Origin: Cladocopium goreaui
Lineage: Eukaryota; Sar; Dinophyceae; Suessiales; Symbiodiniaceae
Length of the DNA: 64,000 nucleotides
Assembly: GCA_947184155.2 (NCBI GenBank)
Contig: CAMXCT020001815.1
Coordinates: 47,501-111,500 of the forward strand
Reading direction: 5' to 3'
In this document: positions 34,165 through 44,531 of the stretch, in pieces
Numbering within the stretch: the first letter of the stretch is position 1
Layout: each line of letters begins with the position of its first letter
Program-made: the position numbers and the translations under genes
The notes under the pieces: model-generated
Database searches by the model: none
Seen by the model: the letters and a program-made list of their open reading frames with translations, nothing else
What the model was told of the DNA's origin: nothing

Positions 34165-34280
34165 TACCCTCTGGTAAACGTTTACATAACGAACTGGAAA
34201 GATCCACCATGCTATTAATGGGTCAATCCACTATTTCGACTGGGCCATTTTTAATAGCTATGTTTGTTTACCAGAAGGTA
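34165..34280 (+). mobile_element. Family A element, subtype A2, 116 bp
   Basis: Left TACCCTCTGGTAAACG, right TGTTTACCAGAAGGTA; core GATCCACCATG and TTTCGACTGGGCCAT. Splice-type dinucleotides are present at both ends. Confidence 0.85.
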
Positions 34281-35192
34281 CATCGTCCGATCCTTTTTTT
34301 TTCCAGACCTGAGCACATTTACACACTAACCAGCAAACAGAAATCGACTTGTGAAGGATGGGCCATGCAAAGAATAAGAGATTCAGTAAATCAAGAAAGG
34401 GGAAATGATAGAGCGGTTGCATATATATATATAATTATTTAAATTATTGTTATTATTATTATTAATATTATTAAATATTTTTGTTATACACCCTCTTTGG
34501 TCTTTGGTGTGACACCTCGTCTCGGGTAATCAAACATGGTCTCAGTCATCGCCAGTGACGAGCGGAGCCAAACAGGCCACAGAAGACTTGTGGTGGTCAC
34601 TTTTTCCTGTCATCTAATGGGGTCAATAATTAACATATCACAAACTAATGGCATATGATTGGATATAGAACCAACAATATGGGAATATATAATTGAATAT
34701 AACGAAATCTAAAACATATATATATATATGTGGATATATATATATGTATATATATATGTGGATATATATATATATATGGATATATATATATACCCTGAGG
34801 CTCCCAAACGCGTAAATAGGCACAATGTGGTTAAAAGTTGCTATTTATGTGTTTTTGTCCCAGGATGTGTTTTCGTAACTAAACGCGTTCTGGGAACATT
34901 AGTGGGCCCGCAGCCATTTGGTGGAGCTTAAAGGAAGGGAAACTATGCCCGTGTTGTCCAATCAAGCCAGCTGGCGCTCCCGGCAGCGCTCCCAAGGTGT
35001 GCCCCCACTGTGCCTTTTTTGATATTGTTTGAGATCAAGTACTCACAATCAGTCATGTGAAAGTTTCTCGCCAACGGGAAAGATCCTGGGGCCCTGGTGA
35101 GGCGCTTTCATGGTTATATCTGGATGATATCGGTAAATCGTGACAAATATTCTTCAGAGATATCAGCATCATGATATTTAATATCTTACCAG
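34281..35192. other. Intergenic with TATA tracts and ACGCGT motif
   Basis: TATATATG runs at 34715-34793; CCCAAACGCGTAAATAGG and CTAAACGCGTTCTGGG at 34803-34895, a motif shared with 44280-44410 and 53930. A short open stretch with ATG at 34945 (MPRVVQSSQLALPAALP, donor at 34998) might be a first exon but does not join anything found. Confidence 0.4.
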
Positions 35193-35315
35193 GCCCCTTG
35201 GATCAACGCAACCCAATACCAGCTGCTGCAACTGCGCTCGCTACTAGCAACTCATTTGGCCTCCGGCGCTGGCCAACGGGTTCTGGCGTCCATTTGGGCC
35301 ATGGAAACCCTTAAG
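35193..35315 (+). CDS. Possible exon upstream of G1
   Basis: Acceptor CTTACCAG| and a helical reading INATQYQLLQLRSLLATHLA, then SGAGQRVLASIWAMETLK. May be an early exon of the G1 gene or a separate gene; the donor is not clear. Confidence 0.33.
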
Positions 35316-35770
35316 TTCAAAGACCCTGTGAAATTTGATGTCCTTGCCTTTTGACAGCATTATGATGTTTAATGTTTGCTCTGAATCAGCTTCAAAAAGT
35401 CATTGGGGTTCAAAGGGAATATGATTTGAGGCTGGCGCCCAAAGAATTTCAAAAGCTTTGAGACCGTTTGTCGAGAAGTTCCTGGAACAGATCCGAACAG
35501 ACCAGGCCGGTTGATTTATTTAAACAGCAACTGTATTGGCCACATGTGTCTAGTTAAGCGTTGGGAGCCTCAGGGTTACATAATATATATATATAGATAT
35601 TTATTTATTTATTTGTATTTATAATATTGTAATCATGTCCACCTATCACCATTGCGTTGGGAGGCGTATGGCCTCACTGACGTGAAGGAAGGGCAAACCA
35701 AGGCAGGATTGGTGCCATATCATTGCATATAAAATTTGTGCACTAAAAAAACAATCGATCCTCTCCCTAG

Positions 35771-38700
35771 TGTGCCGCGGAGGTCTGTGAAGATGACCTT
35801 TGTTCTGAAAGGAACTTTGAGATTGTCAAGGCATATGTCTGTGAATTTGGAGGTGACCCCCTGCCCTCTTACAAAGATCATGTGGTGTCTTGGATTTTAT
35901 GTGTATACATATATATATATATACATATGTAAAAATAGTGGATCCATCTATGAAATTTCAGGGCGACCAAAATATACTATGTGATATCTTTGGATGACCC
36001 GTGCAATTTAGGCAGCTATGCTCCATTTGGCGCACCTCTACACCCTGTACAGCGAAGAGAAGTTGAAGAATCATGCTCGTGGGTACAAAGGTGTAGTGAG
36101 GGTATCTGGGCCCAATTTTTTCGCTGTATGTTTCAGCTGCAAAACCTTTTTTCTTAAATAATAAATGCTGTTGACCATCCAAAAAAAAACACTTTACTTC
36201 GAGCGCTTTACTTCGAGCGATCCCAACCGTGACATTATTTTGTCATAGTTTCGGACATCTCATCTGGAAGTATTTAATTATAGCGTATATTTTCTGACAT
36301 TTAATTCTGGCATTCTTTTGACGTTCTTTCTGACATCCTATTTGGCATTCTTTCTGGCATCTCTTCTGACATTTTCTCTGGCATTCTGTCTGGCATTCTT
36401 TCTGATAATCTATCTGGCATCTATTTTGACATTCTTTCCAGCATCTCTTGTGGCACTTTATCTGGCATTGTATCTGACATTCTTTCTGGCAAATGTATCT
36501 GGCATATGTATCTGGCATATCTTCTGACATTGTTTCTTGCGTTCTATCTGGTATATCTTCGGAGGTTCTTTGTGGTTGTGGTCCGGCAGGGATCACTTTG
36601 ATCCAGAGGTTGCTGTTCGGGCCCGGCGGGGAACACTGCGACCTAGAGCTTGCAGTTGAGGTCCGGCGGTGGAGAAGGAGAAGGCGAAGGAGGAGAAGGA
36701 GGCGGGAGAGTTGACATAAAATCTACCAACCCTCACCTGACAGGTGGGGAAAAACAAAACCTGTTGAAATTCCATAGTGCCCCGTCCGCCAGCCAGGACT
36801 GGGCAAAGCTGGAGGGTGGCCGTGTCCGCGCTCTGGCGGTCTACTTGGGAAGATTGTGCTGCCGCACATGGGATGCCAGGTCGGTAGTGAAATTTCCAAT
36901 CAAATGAAAAAATTGTAAACCCCAATATCCTATAACTTATGCTTTGGGCTTCCCCAGGCAAAAGGAAGTTCAAACTCTCAAGAACATCTACAAGGCCAAG
37001 CTCATCGAATGTGGGGTTCTCCCTCCAGATCCACCCGTGGAGAAGGACTTTTTTGTGGGAACATATCATAAGATATATATATATATATAATATTATATAT
37101 GCAGGTAAGAAAAAACATGGTCGGTATTTACTAGAATTGAATGCCCCAGGACTCTGCTGGATCCAAAGCTCTTTCGCGTGAACCGTCTATGGAGATTGAG
37201 TATGATGAGTCTGCAGATGAGATCTTTGATCCTGATGACTCGCAGGCTAGCAGCCATGAAACAAATATAACTACGTTTCTAGAGTTATCACTGTGTAGAT
37301 ACATCAGATTTTTGCGGATATACTGCATATATATATATATATAATATCTTATGTATACAAATATACATACGGAAAGAGATATGTGTAGAGAGAGAGAGAT
37401 ATATATATATATTATGTGTGTGTTTTTTGGGGCCCAAATAATATATTGGGTCAAAAAAAACGACTTATAATATTCTGGCCAGGTTCCTGAAGACACACAT
37501 CCTCGGACAACCTCGCCTTCTCCTCCGCAATCCAGCTCCAATTCTGGAACTTCTGGCACCTTCAAGGTGCTGCGGCTTATTGGTGGGACATTGGGCTCTG
37601 TCCAGTTGCAACATTTTGCGACTGGTTTTGAAAAGTATATATATAATTAAATATAACATAATGCGTACATACAATATTACTTAATATATTTATATATATA
37701 TATTGCGACCTTAACCTCCCATCTTGATATTATTTATTGCCGTGCGCGTGTGTGCAGGATCGCTCGCCCCTCGTGACTGGCTACAAGGATTTCCCAGCGG
37801 ACAGCGTTATGAGCTTCCAGGAGGTTGCGGATATGCAAGCTGAACTCCGCAGAAACTGTAAGAAGGAGCATCTAAATGATTTTCACTTTACAACTGCATA
37901 CACGTGTTTTTTTATCGACGTAAGAACCATATCGCAATTTTTCTGGGGGATGTGATTTGTGTGTGTATAATGTGCAGGAGCTTGCTGAGCGTCAGCTTTT
38001 GCCCGGGGGTGGGCGAGGGCGAGGGCGGGGCAAAGGCAGGGGAAAAGGTAAAGGCAAAGGTGAAAAAACCAATGAGGGTGATGTGGAACCCCCTTCTGAT
38101 GAGCAAAAGCCAGATGGGGCAGCTGCGCCAGAACCAGAGCCGAAGAAAAGGCGAACCAAAACACCCAAGGCAGGTCAAGACACCCGTAGCAAGGAAGCGA
38201 AACCACCTGTTCCAGCCAATTCTATGGACCCTTCCAATGAGCCCAATGGGGAAGAATCCAAAAGCAAGAGTGTTGAAGCCACACAGGTTCCAGCGGACCC
38301 TTCCAATGAGCCCACTGTAGAAGAACCCAAGCGCAAAAGACTTAGGAGAATGAAGGCAGCAGAGTCAGCACACCCCAGCGCCCCAGGAACTACTGAGGTG
38401 GAAGCCACACCTCTTCTAGCCGGTTCCAAAAATGAGACACCTTTGGAAGACCCTTCCACCCCGCCCGGAACTAAAAGTACTGAGAAGGTTGAGAAGGCTG
38501 AACATGGTGAGGGCTGTTGGAACAAGCATGGGCAACACCAGAAGGCAAAGGTTGCCGGTCGGGAACGGGCTCAGGAGGCATTGCAACAAATCAGGGAGTC
38601 AGGTATTCCCGAGCTTGTTGACAGGGTGCAAGGTGACTTTCAGCGAGTGATTCTCATCTGCATTTTTTTTGGTGTGTGTGTGTGTGCGTGCTGCAAAAAG

Positions 38701-39498
38701 AACTGTTTGATGCCATTGGCAAGTATATTTTATGAATATATCAACAATTACAGCACTGCATGCCATATACGTGTAAGGAGCTTCACTGCTAAGCCCACTT
38801 CGGGCCCTTGCGCTGGATCCACACACATGTCCATCAACGTTGTGCTTTACGCAATGAACTTCTACGTACAGAATGTGAAGGTCCAAATTGGTGATCACAA
38901 GGCGAGCCTTTTTCCATATATTATAACAGCAATATGATATTAACAAAATAAAGATATACCCTGTATTGCATCGTGCCATTTGCCGCACATACCCGTTTGA
39001 AACCATGAGTACATGCACGTGTGATCGAATCTGGCAGGTGGACGCCAAGGGTGGCTGCACATTGATGTGGAGCAAATTTGACACTCTGAAGCACGCGTGA
39101 CTTGGTGTGTAAACTAATTGCAGGGGATGTCAAAAAAAGGGGCGCAGCAAGCCCTTTCAAAAAACATCTATCATATACTAATTTATTTTAGGGCACCTTG
39201 CAAAGGTACAACTAAAGCAGGGGATACCTTCTCCAATTCCTTTCCAGTGGTGCCCCTCCACATCAAGGTACGCAACGGCGACTGTGATGGCGGGATGGAA
39301 CTTGGCAGGAGGCCAGGTCTATCTTGTTGTGGATTACAGCAAAACTACGCTATATTTTTGTGTTAGCAATGTTCGTATATGATTTGTTGTTTCAGTTTCC
39401 GTTTGAACCCAGACTTTCAAATTATATATATATATAACCCATCCCTATCCATCCCCTTTGGGCAGGTCAATGATGACTATTCGATCCTGTTCCGGTGA
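35771..39498 (+). CDS. G1: basic Lys/Pro-rich protein with conserved C-terminal part, multi-exon
   Basis: Exons read by eye: 35771-35881, 36012-36090, 36797-36879, 36958-37054, 37150-37245, 37483-37566, 37758-~37860, 37978-38632, 38699-38720, 38778-38901, 39038-39094, 39124-~39150, 39192-39267, 39466-39498 (VNDDYSILFR, stop). Most phases agree; 36090/36797 does not, so an exon is missing there, and the start is not found. The early part is helical (AAMLHLAHLYTLYSEEKLKN; EVQTLKNIYKAKLIECGVL). The long exon is disordered: a GRGRGRGKGRGKGKGKG tract, KKRRTKTPK, two DPSNEP repeats, KRKRLRRMK. Then come a helix (RERAQEALQQIRESG) and a compact part with MSINVVLYAMNFYVQNVKV and GGCTLMWSKF. Donors include GC (37246, 38902, 39095). 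The basic tracts suggest nucleic-acid binding or nuclear location; that is inference. It resembles an abundant unnamed dinoflagellate family. Confidence 0.6.
36219..36752 (+). repeat. Dispersed repeat in a G1 intron, copy 1
   Basis: Begins TGACATTATTTTGTCATAG, continues as a roughly 20-bp degenerate array of TTCTxTCTGGCAT / TTCTGACAT, then 40-bp sub-units (GATCACTTTGATCCAGAGG, GGTTGCTGTTCGGG, TTGCAGTTGAGGTCCGGCGG), a GGAGAAGGA tract and ends near CCTGACAGGTGGGGA. The same ordered modules occur at 45135-45733, inside an intron of G3. Confidence 0.85.
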
Positions 39499-40280
39499 TC
39501 ATCGAGTAGCCAGGTCAGTGGGGGCCCTGAGCTTTTTTAGGAGCTTTGATGGCACCAACATCAACTAATTTGTTCACCGTTCATGCGTTCTAGACGCAGG
39601 ACAAAACTTGGGTAGGGGCATGAGCTTCTGGTGACCAGCTGATGTAAACTCAACACAGGCATCTAGATTTAGAAAGGACGAGCATTTTTTCTGCGGGGTC
39701 ACACCATATGGAGCTCCAGCTCGCTTAGCAAATCTTGACGCAACATGCAGTCGATGGCAGTCAAAAAAGTGAACTAGTTTTGAAAGATTCCTGCAGGCAT
39801 GTGTCTGCACTGTGTCTGTGCACCTGTAAAAGCTTGCAGCGCATGAGTGCAAATATGTTGTTTTATCCGTAGCATTTTGTGGCACACTAGGAGCCCGCAG
39901 TTTAAAAAGAACTTGCAGATCTTGAAGTAGAAAATAGTAGAAATGGCAGGGGGCCTTAAGTTGTCCCGGCTTTCTGCCCAATTCCTACTTTGCATCGGAA
40001 TCCCGTCGCTGGTGACCCACACTCAGCTATCAAGGGCTGCATGAATTTTTGTGAGTGTGCATGTGCAGGATATGCGAATACCTTTCCTTATTTATGCATG
40101 TTGCATGTTGTGCAATTGAGGATTCATTGCTGCAACTATTGCCACCAAGTTTCTACAAGTCCAGATGTCATGTATCGCGTGTCTTGTCCATCATGCTAAG
40201 ACTACGATACAGCAGAAAATGATGCTTTTTGTCGGTTATAATTTGGAAAACAAAATCCTCCAACCTCGTCCGTCACTCAG
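39499..40280. other. Between G1 and G2, no exon assigned
   Basis: Unique sequence of moderate GC. A possible spliced leader acceptor with ATG (ATCAAG|GGCTGCATG near 40040) precedes a GTGAGTG donor, but no reading connects to the G2 exons. Confidence 0.35.
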
Positions 40281-42673
40281 GAAGCAAAATGCTTCGAGAT
40301 GTTTAGCGGTGTGGCTGAAGTGTCTGGTGGCTTTCGAGCCTCGCTTATCTTTGATGTTCCAATGGGTCTGCAGCAGTAACAGTTTTCCTATTGGCTTGCC
40401 ACCTCCAAGCCCCCCGGTAAAGGAAAAGTGCCAAAAAGGAACCGCCCCCCCCCCCCGGGGGGGGGGTTCCTTTTTGCGTGTTTTTATACCGTTTTAAGGA
40501 GTGGCAAACCAACAGGAAAAATACAAGTCTGCAGTTTAAGAGATTCCATGTCATGACGCATGTCTGGCCCAGAAGGTTTGGGGTACATCTACTAAGGACG
40601 ACTTGGCGAAATTGCGCCCCATGTCTTTAATATTTTCTGGAATGCAGTCATGTGACCCTCCCGGCCACTGTAGCACCTGATCCATGCCGGCGCTGATGCA
40701 AGCCAAGGTTGACCTTCGACAAGGACACAAAATCCTATGAGGACCTTCTTGGAGTACATGGTTTTTTTCAGTGCTTGCAGCACACCCTTCGATTAGATGA
40801 GTTTGGACTACTGTTTGGTGGGGTACCTTGCAATTCCTTTACTTGGATATCCTCTTCCCAACACAACCGTAATGAGAGCAATGGGTTCATGGGAAACTGG
40901 GAGAAATATTCATGGGTGGAACTCATGAACATTTTGGCAACGCGGGCAGCAATTTGCATTGCAGTGGCGTTGTCGCGCCGATGCTACTTCATGGTGGAGA
41001 ATCCGGATAGATCTACATTACCTTCCTTCCCATATTTTGATCATGTTTTGCAAGTGTGCAAGATCCTTGATCAATATGCTGGTGTGTCTGATCGACAACA
41101 AAAAATATTCTGGTGGCTTATTTGCATTTGAAAATATGCCACATGGTCTTGGTGCAAAAATCGTAGCTTCAATACCCGATAACCAAAAAAGGAACATATT
41201 TGTATCCCACACCAGCCCAGGTGGATGGCAAATTTTGGCCACTGGTGCAGCAAACCTTCTTTGGCCATAGCAAATGTGCAAGTGCCCAAGACGGGAATAT
41301 TTCGAAAGGATGGGCTTGGTATGATATATAACTTATCCCGCTATTATTGAACACGCCCCACACACCATGGTACCTTTAAAGAGTATACACTTATTTGGGA
41401 CCATGTAAGGGGGTGTTTGATAATGTGGGATGGGATTATATATACATATAAATAAATATGTAGACTCTGGGATTGACGGGTTACCTGTTACGTTGTCCTT
41501 AGGCCATGGCTTCAAGCTATCCACGACAGAGCTGGTAAAATCACCCGGTCTCATCAACAGCAACTTAAAGAGCTCCAAGCTCAAACGGGCAAGGAGGTGA
41601 CCAAGGTGATAAAGACTGACACCAAGAAGTCAGTGACCTTTGTTTGCAAATTGTTTTGACATGAGTAACACATATTGATGTAAGGGGCTCATGGGTGTCC
41701 AAACCAGAGTATGTCGAACTAAGGAGTGGGGGGAAGAATCTTCGAGATACTTCAGCATATCCCCGTGGTTTTGGGGATCAAATCAGTCGATTGCATATGG
41801 CCCACATGGCGCCCCTGCTGTAATATGCGCTCTTGAAACTTGTCGTCAAATTCAAGTCCCTTAAATAGATCTGGCGAGGCTGATCGATCAACAACTTCTT
41901 TGCGGCGATGCTATTTGGAGCGATTTGTCAGGGATCGACCCCACTTGGAACGCGCAACTTGGCTTTAATGCGGTGGTCTGAGATATTTGTGGGGCTTAGG
42001 CTTGGTTACACTTCTGCATATCACGCAAATGGAGGGGATCTTAAAACCATGTAATCTTTCCGCCAAGTTTTGGCACGCCCAGCCCAAGGGGTTCCAGCTG
42101 CAATGGATTCGGGATGCCCGCCTTGATGTGATCAAGGACTGCTAAGATGTCGTTGTTGAAGATGTCGTTGTTGATTTTCCTGCAAGTGTGTGTGTGTGTG
42201 TGTGTGTCATGAGGGATAGTTTTACGGAAACAACGCATGTGTAACATGACCCTGCAACAAAAATACTGGAGGTGTAATTGATTGACCAAGCCTGTCACCA
42301 TCCCAAAGACCAGCCCTTTTTTGTGGAATCTAATCCCACAAAATATTGAAGACAAAAAACAAAACATAAAAGCATAAAAATATCTTGTTTTCGAGGAGGT
42401 GGGAGTGTCTTACCATGGTCAACCTGACCACCTTTTTGAAAAAAAAAACGGGGCGGTCAGGTTCCTAAACTTTAAACTGTACGCAGAACCTAGGGACCCA
42501 ACGAAGATTTTTTTCTCGGGAGGAAACCCATTGAGTAAAATCATTGTGTTACACTCCTATATATTATGAATTATATATGTATTATATTCTGCGTGTCGCT
42601 CCAGGACTTTCTCAAACGAGAACGTGAACGCGGAGTGTTTTTCCCTGATCCGGATTTGCCGGGTCTGGACTAA
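40281..42673 (+). CDS. G2: cytosine-C5 methyltransferase-like protein, multi-exon
   Basis: Exons: 40281-~40364 (CFEMFSGVAEVSGGF), ~40703-41053, 41222-41318, 41503-~41600, 41869-41972, 42068-42136, 42605-42673 (DFLKRERERGVFFPDPDLPG, stop). The first exon fits motif I of C5 methyltransferases (F-x-G-x-x-x-x-S-x-G-F); the second holds GGVPCNSFTW, like the catalytic Pro-Cys motif, and later YFMVENP, like the Glu-Asn motif VI. The next exon has W-M-x-x-F-G-H-x-x-x-K-P-S. The last two exons join in phase through a GA donor (AAG|GA at 42137). The order fits the methyltransferase fold, but the target-recognition part is not recognisable, and SAM binding or catalysis is unproven. The family is abundant in dinoflagellate proteomes as far as I recall. 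The start exon was not found; G1 ends 780 bases upstream. Confidence 0.6.
40433..40475. repeat. Poly-C/poly-G inverted repeat in a G2 intron
   Basis: AAAAAGGAACC, a run of about 14 C, a run of about 10 G, then GGTTCCTTTTT: an almost perfect palindrome. Either a strong hairpin or an assembly fold-back at a difficult homopolymer. Confidence 0.85.
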
Positions 42674-43072
42674 TTAAAGGTGGATTTGGCAACACCTTCT
42701 TGGGGTCCTATAATCCAATGTTTGAAAAATTCAAGATATTGGGATTAGCCCCCATTGATGTATTGATTGGCTGTGGATCCAAAAGGTCCCCGACTGGATC
42801 AAAATTAAAACCAATTAATTAGCCGGAACTAAAGTAGCTGCAGCTTGTCTCGGAAAAAAAGGTCGGTTCACCAACAACCAGTTTGGACATGAATGTTCAA
42901 TCCAGCAACCCCCTGTGCCAGGTTTCATCCTTTCTCTGTATAATATATAGTTATTCTTATGTGTTTATCTGGCATTGATGTTTAAATCATATTTATACAT
43001 ACCTTAAAGGATGAAACCTGTTACTTCCGCTGCTTGTGCTCCATGCACTACTTGGGGCAAAAACTTTGAAGC
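42674..43072. other. Intergenic between G2 and the J-domain gene
   Basis: Contains the inverted phrases GGTTTCATCC and GGATGAAACC (42930 and 43010) around an AT-rich core, about 95 bp apart: a possible further small inverted-repeat element. No exon seen. Confidence 0.4.
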
Positions 43073-43395
43073 TCAGAGATTTTCATCCTCGGTGTCTTCC
43101 ACGCAACCCAGGACATTGGGATGGGGTTCGGAGTTATGGGTGATGCATATCTGGCGTTTATAAAGAACATTGTAAATGATTTTTGGAACCATCCACTGGC
43201 TGTAAAAAAATGGTCCCCACTTCCATAGCAGTGACCAAACCTCTAACATTGTCACGAGTACGCATACTTTCTGCACTTGGATTGGGGCGCCACTCGGCCA
43301 CTGAAGATGCTTTAAGTTTGCAAATTCGCCGCCTTTATCTGGATGGTGCGTCTGGGCGAGGTTTCTCCATGCCACTTTTGGCTGCCAACTGGTGG
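43073..43395 (-). CDS. J-domain (DnaJ-like) gene fragment
   Basis: On the minus strand an exon starts after an acceptor (CTTCTGGCAG|) at 43395 and reads TSWQPKVAWRNLAQTHHPDK followed by GGEFANLKHL. This is the helix II-loop-helix III part of a J domain with the diagnostic His-Pro-Asp and the KGG that often follows. A plausible donor lies at about 43272. Further on, VLGCVEDTEDENL and a TGA at 43073-43075 look like an acidic terminal exon. J proteins stimulate Hsp70 ATPase through HPD. The first J-domain helix and any further exons upstream were not found. Opposite in direction to G1-G4, so probably an independent gene. Confidence 0.45.
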
Positions 43396-43479
43396 CTGCC
43401 AGAAGAATTCCCAGCTGGGTATAGAGTCTCTTTAAGGGCCCCTAACACTGTCCCAAAACCATCTTTAAGGTAATCACTT

Positions 43480-44531
43480 GAAAAACATCTCAGGGACCGT
43501 CATGTTTTAATAATCTCCATAATTGGTTGGTCGGGTGGATTGGTTGATTTTAAACATGATGTGTTGTTGGTATATCACTCAAACTATCACCTTCCAAATG
43601 GCGACAACATCTCTGGTTTTGTTTGGGATCCCAAATCTCCAGACTTGTTATTATATGATATATGATATATATATATATATATCATATGTAAAGCCAACTT
43701 TGGCATTTCATCCTGGAAGGAATGCATGACTGATATAGTATATTTTACAGCTACCTGTTACCCCCTTTTATCAAGGTCTCCAAAGTAGCAGGAAGATTGG
43801 GGAAACAAGTCGTAGGCCTCAATAGGCCGATATACCTAATGGGTCACACTCAATGTCATTGTGCAGTTGCTCGCAGTGCCCCCTTATATGGTTCAGACCA
43901 GTGACAACGTTTCATCTTCGGGCCTTATTTATATAGCCTGCGCATGAAACATTTGGCCCTGGGTGCATGGGCTATATCAATCGATCAAAGGAAATTGGGG
44001 GCTTGAAAGATATGGAGGTTTACCATACCCATACTTCACATGTAAAGTTAGTATATCCTTCCTTTCGGGCCGACACTATCACAACGATAGGTCCCCAAAC
44101 ATCCCCCAAAATCATGTAAGGGTACATATCGATTTGTTACCTTTAAATTCAAGATGTCAAAACAGGCCGCAGCGGCTGCCCTCGGGTCTGCTTGCGTGTC
44201 AGGGCTATCGCAATCTGAATGTAGGCAGTTAGGATGGACGGGATGCTGTTTTTGGTTCACCTGGCCATGTGTGATTCGGCCACATTGGTTTTACGAAAAC
44301 GCGTTCTGGTGCAAAAAACGGTATGTAGCGCTATTTGTTCACACATGGGCCCGCGTGATTGAGCGTGATTCAGCGTGATTCTTTTTACGTAAACGCGTTC
44401 TAGGAAAAAAATGAGCGTGATTCAGCGTGATTCAGCGTGATTGGTTTTTTTAAGTTTTTTTGGCGCTGTAGTTACATATGTTAAACAAATTGCGGCCACA
44501 TATGAATGCTCGATCTTTTGCAGGAGTGGCC
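43480..44531. other. Upstream region of G3; tandem AGCGTGATTC repeat
   Basis: 43650-43690 has a TATGATATATGATATATATA palindrome. 44280-44450 has ACGAAAACGCGTTCTGG and ACGTAAACGCGTTCTAGG, each followed by AGCGTGATTC-type direct repeats (44356-44445). A CAG acceptor sits 9 bases before the G3 ATG (CTTTTGCAG|GAGTGGCCATGG), fit for spliced-leader addition. Confidence 0.5.
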
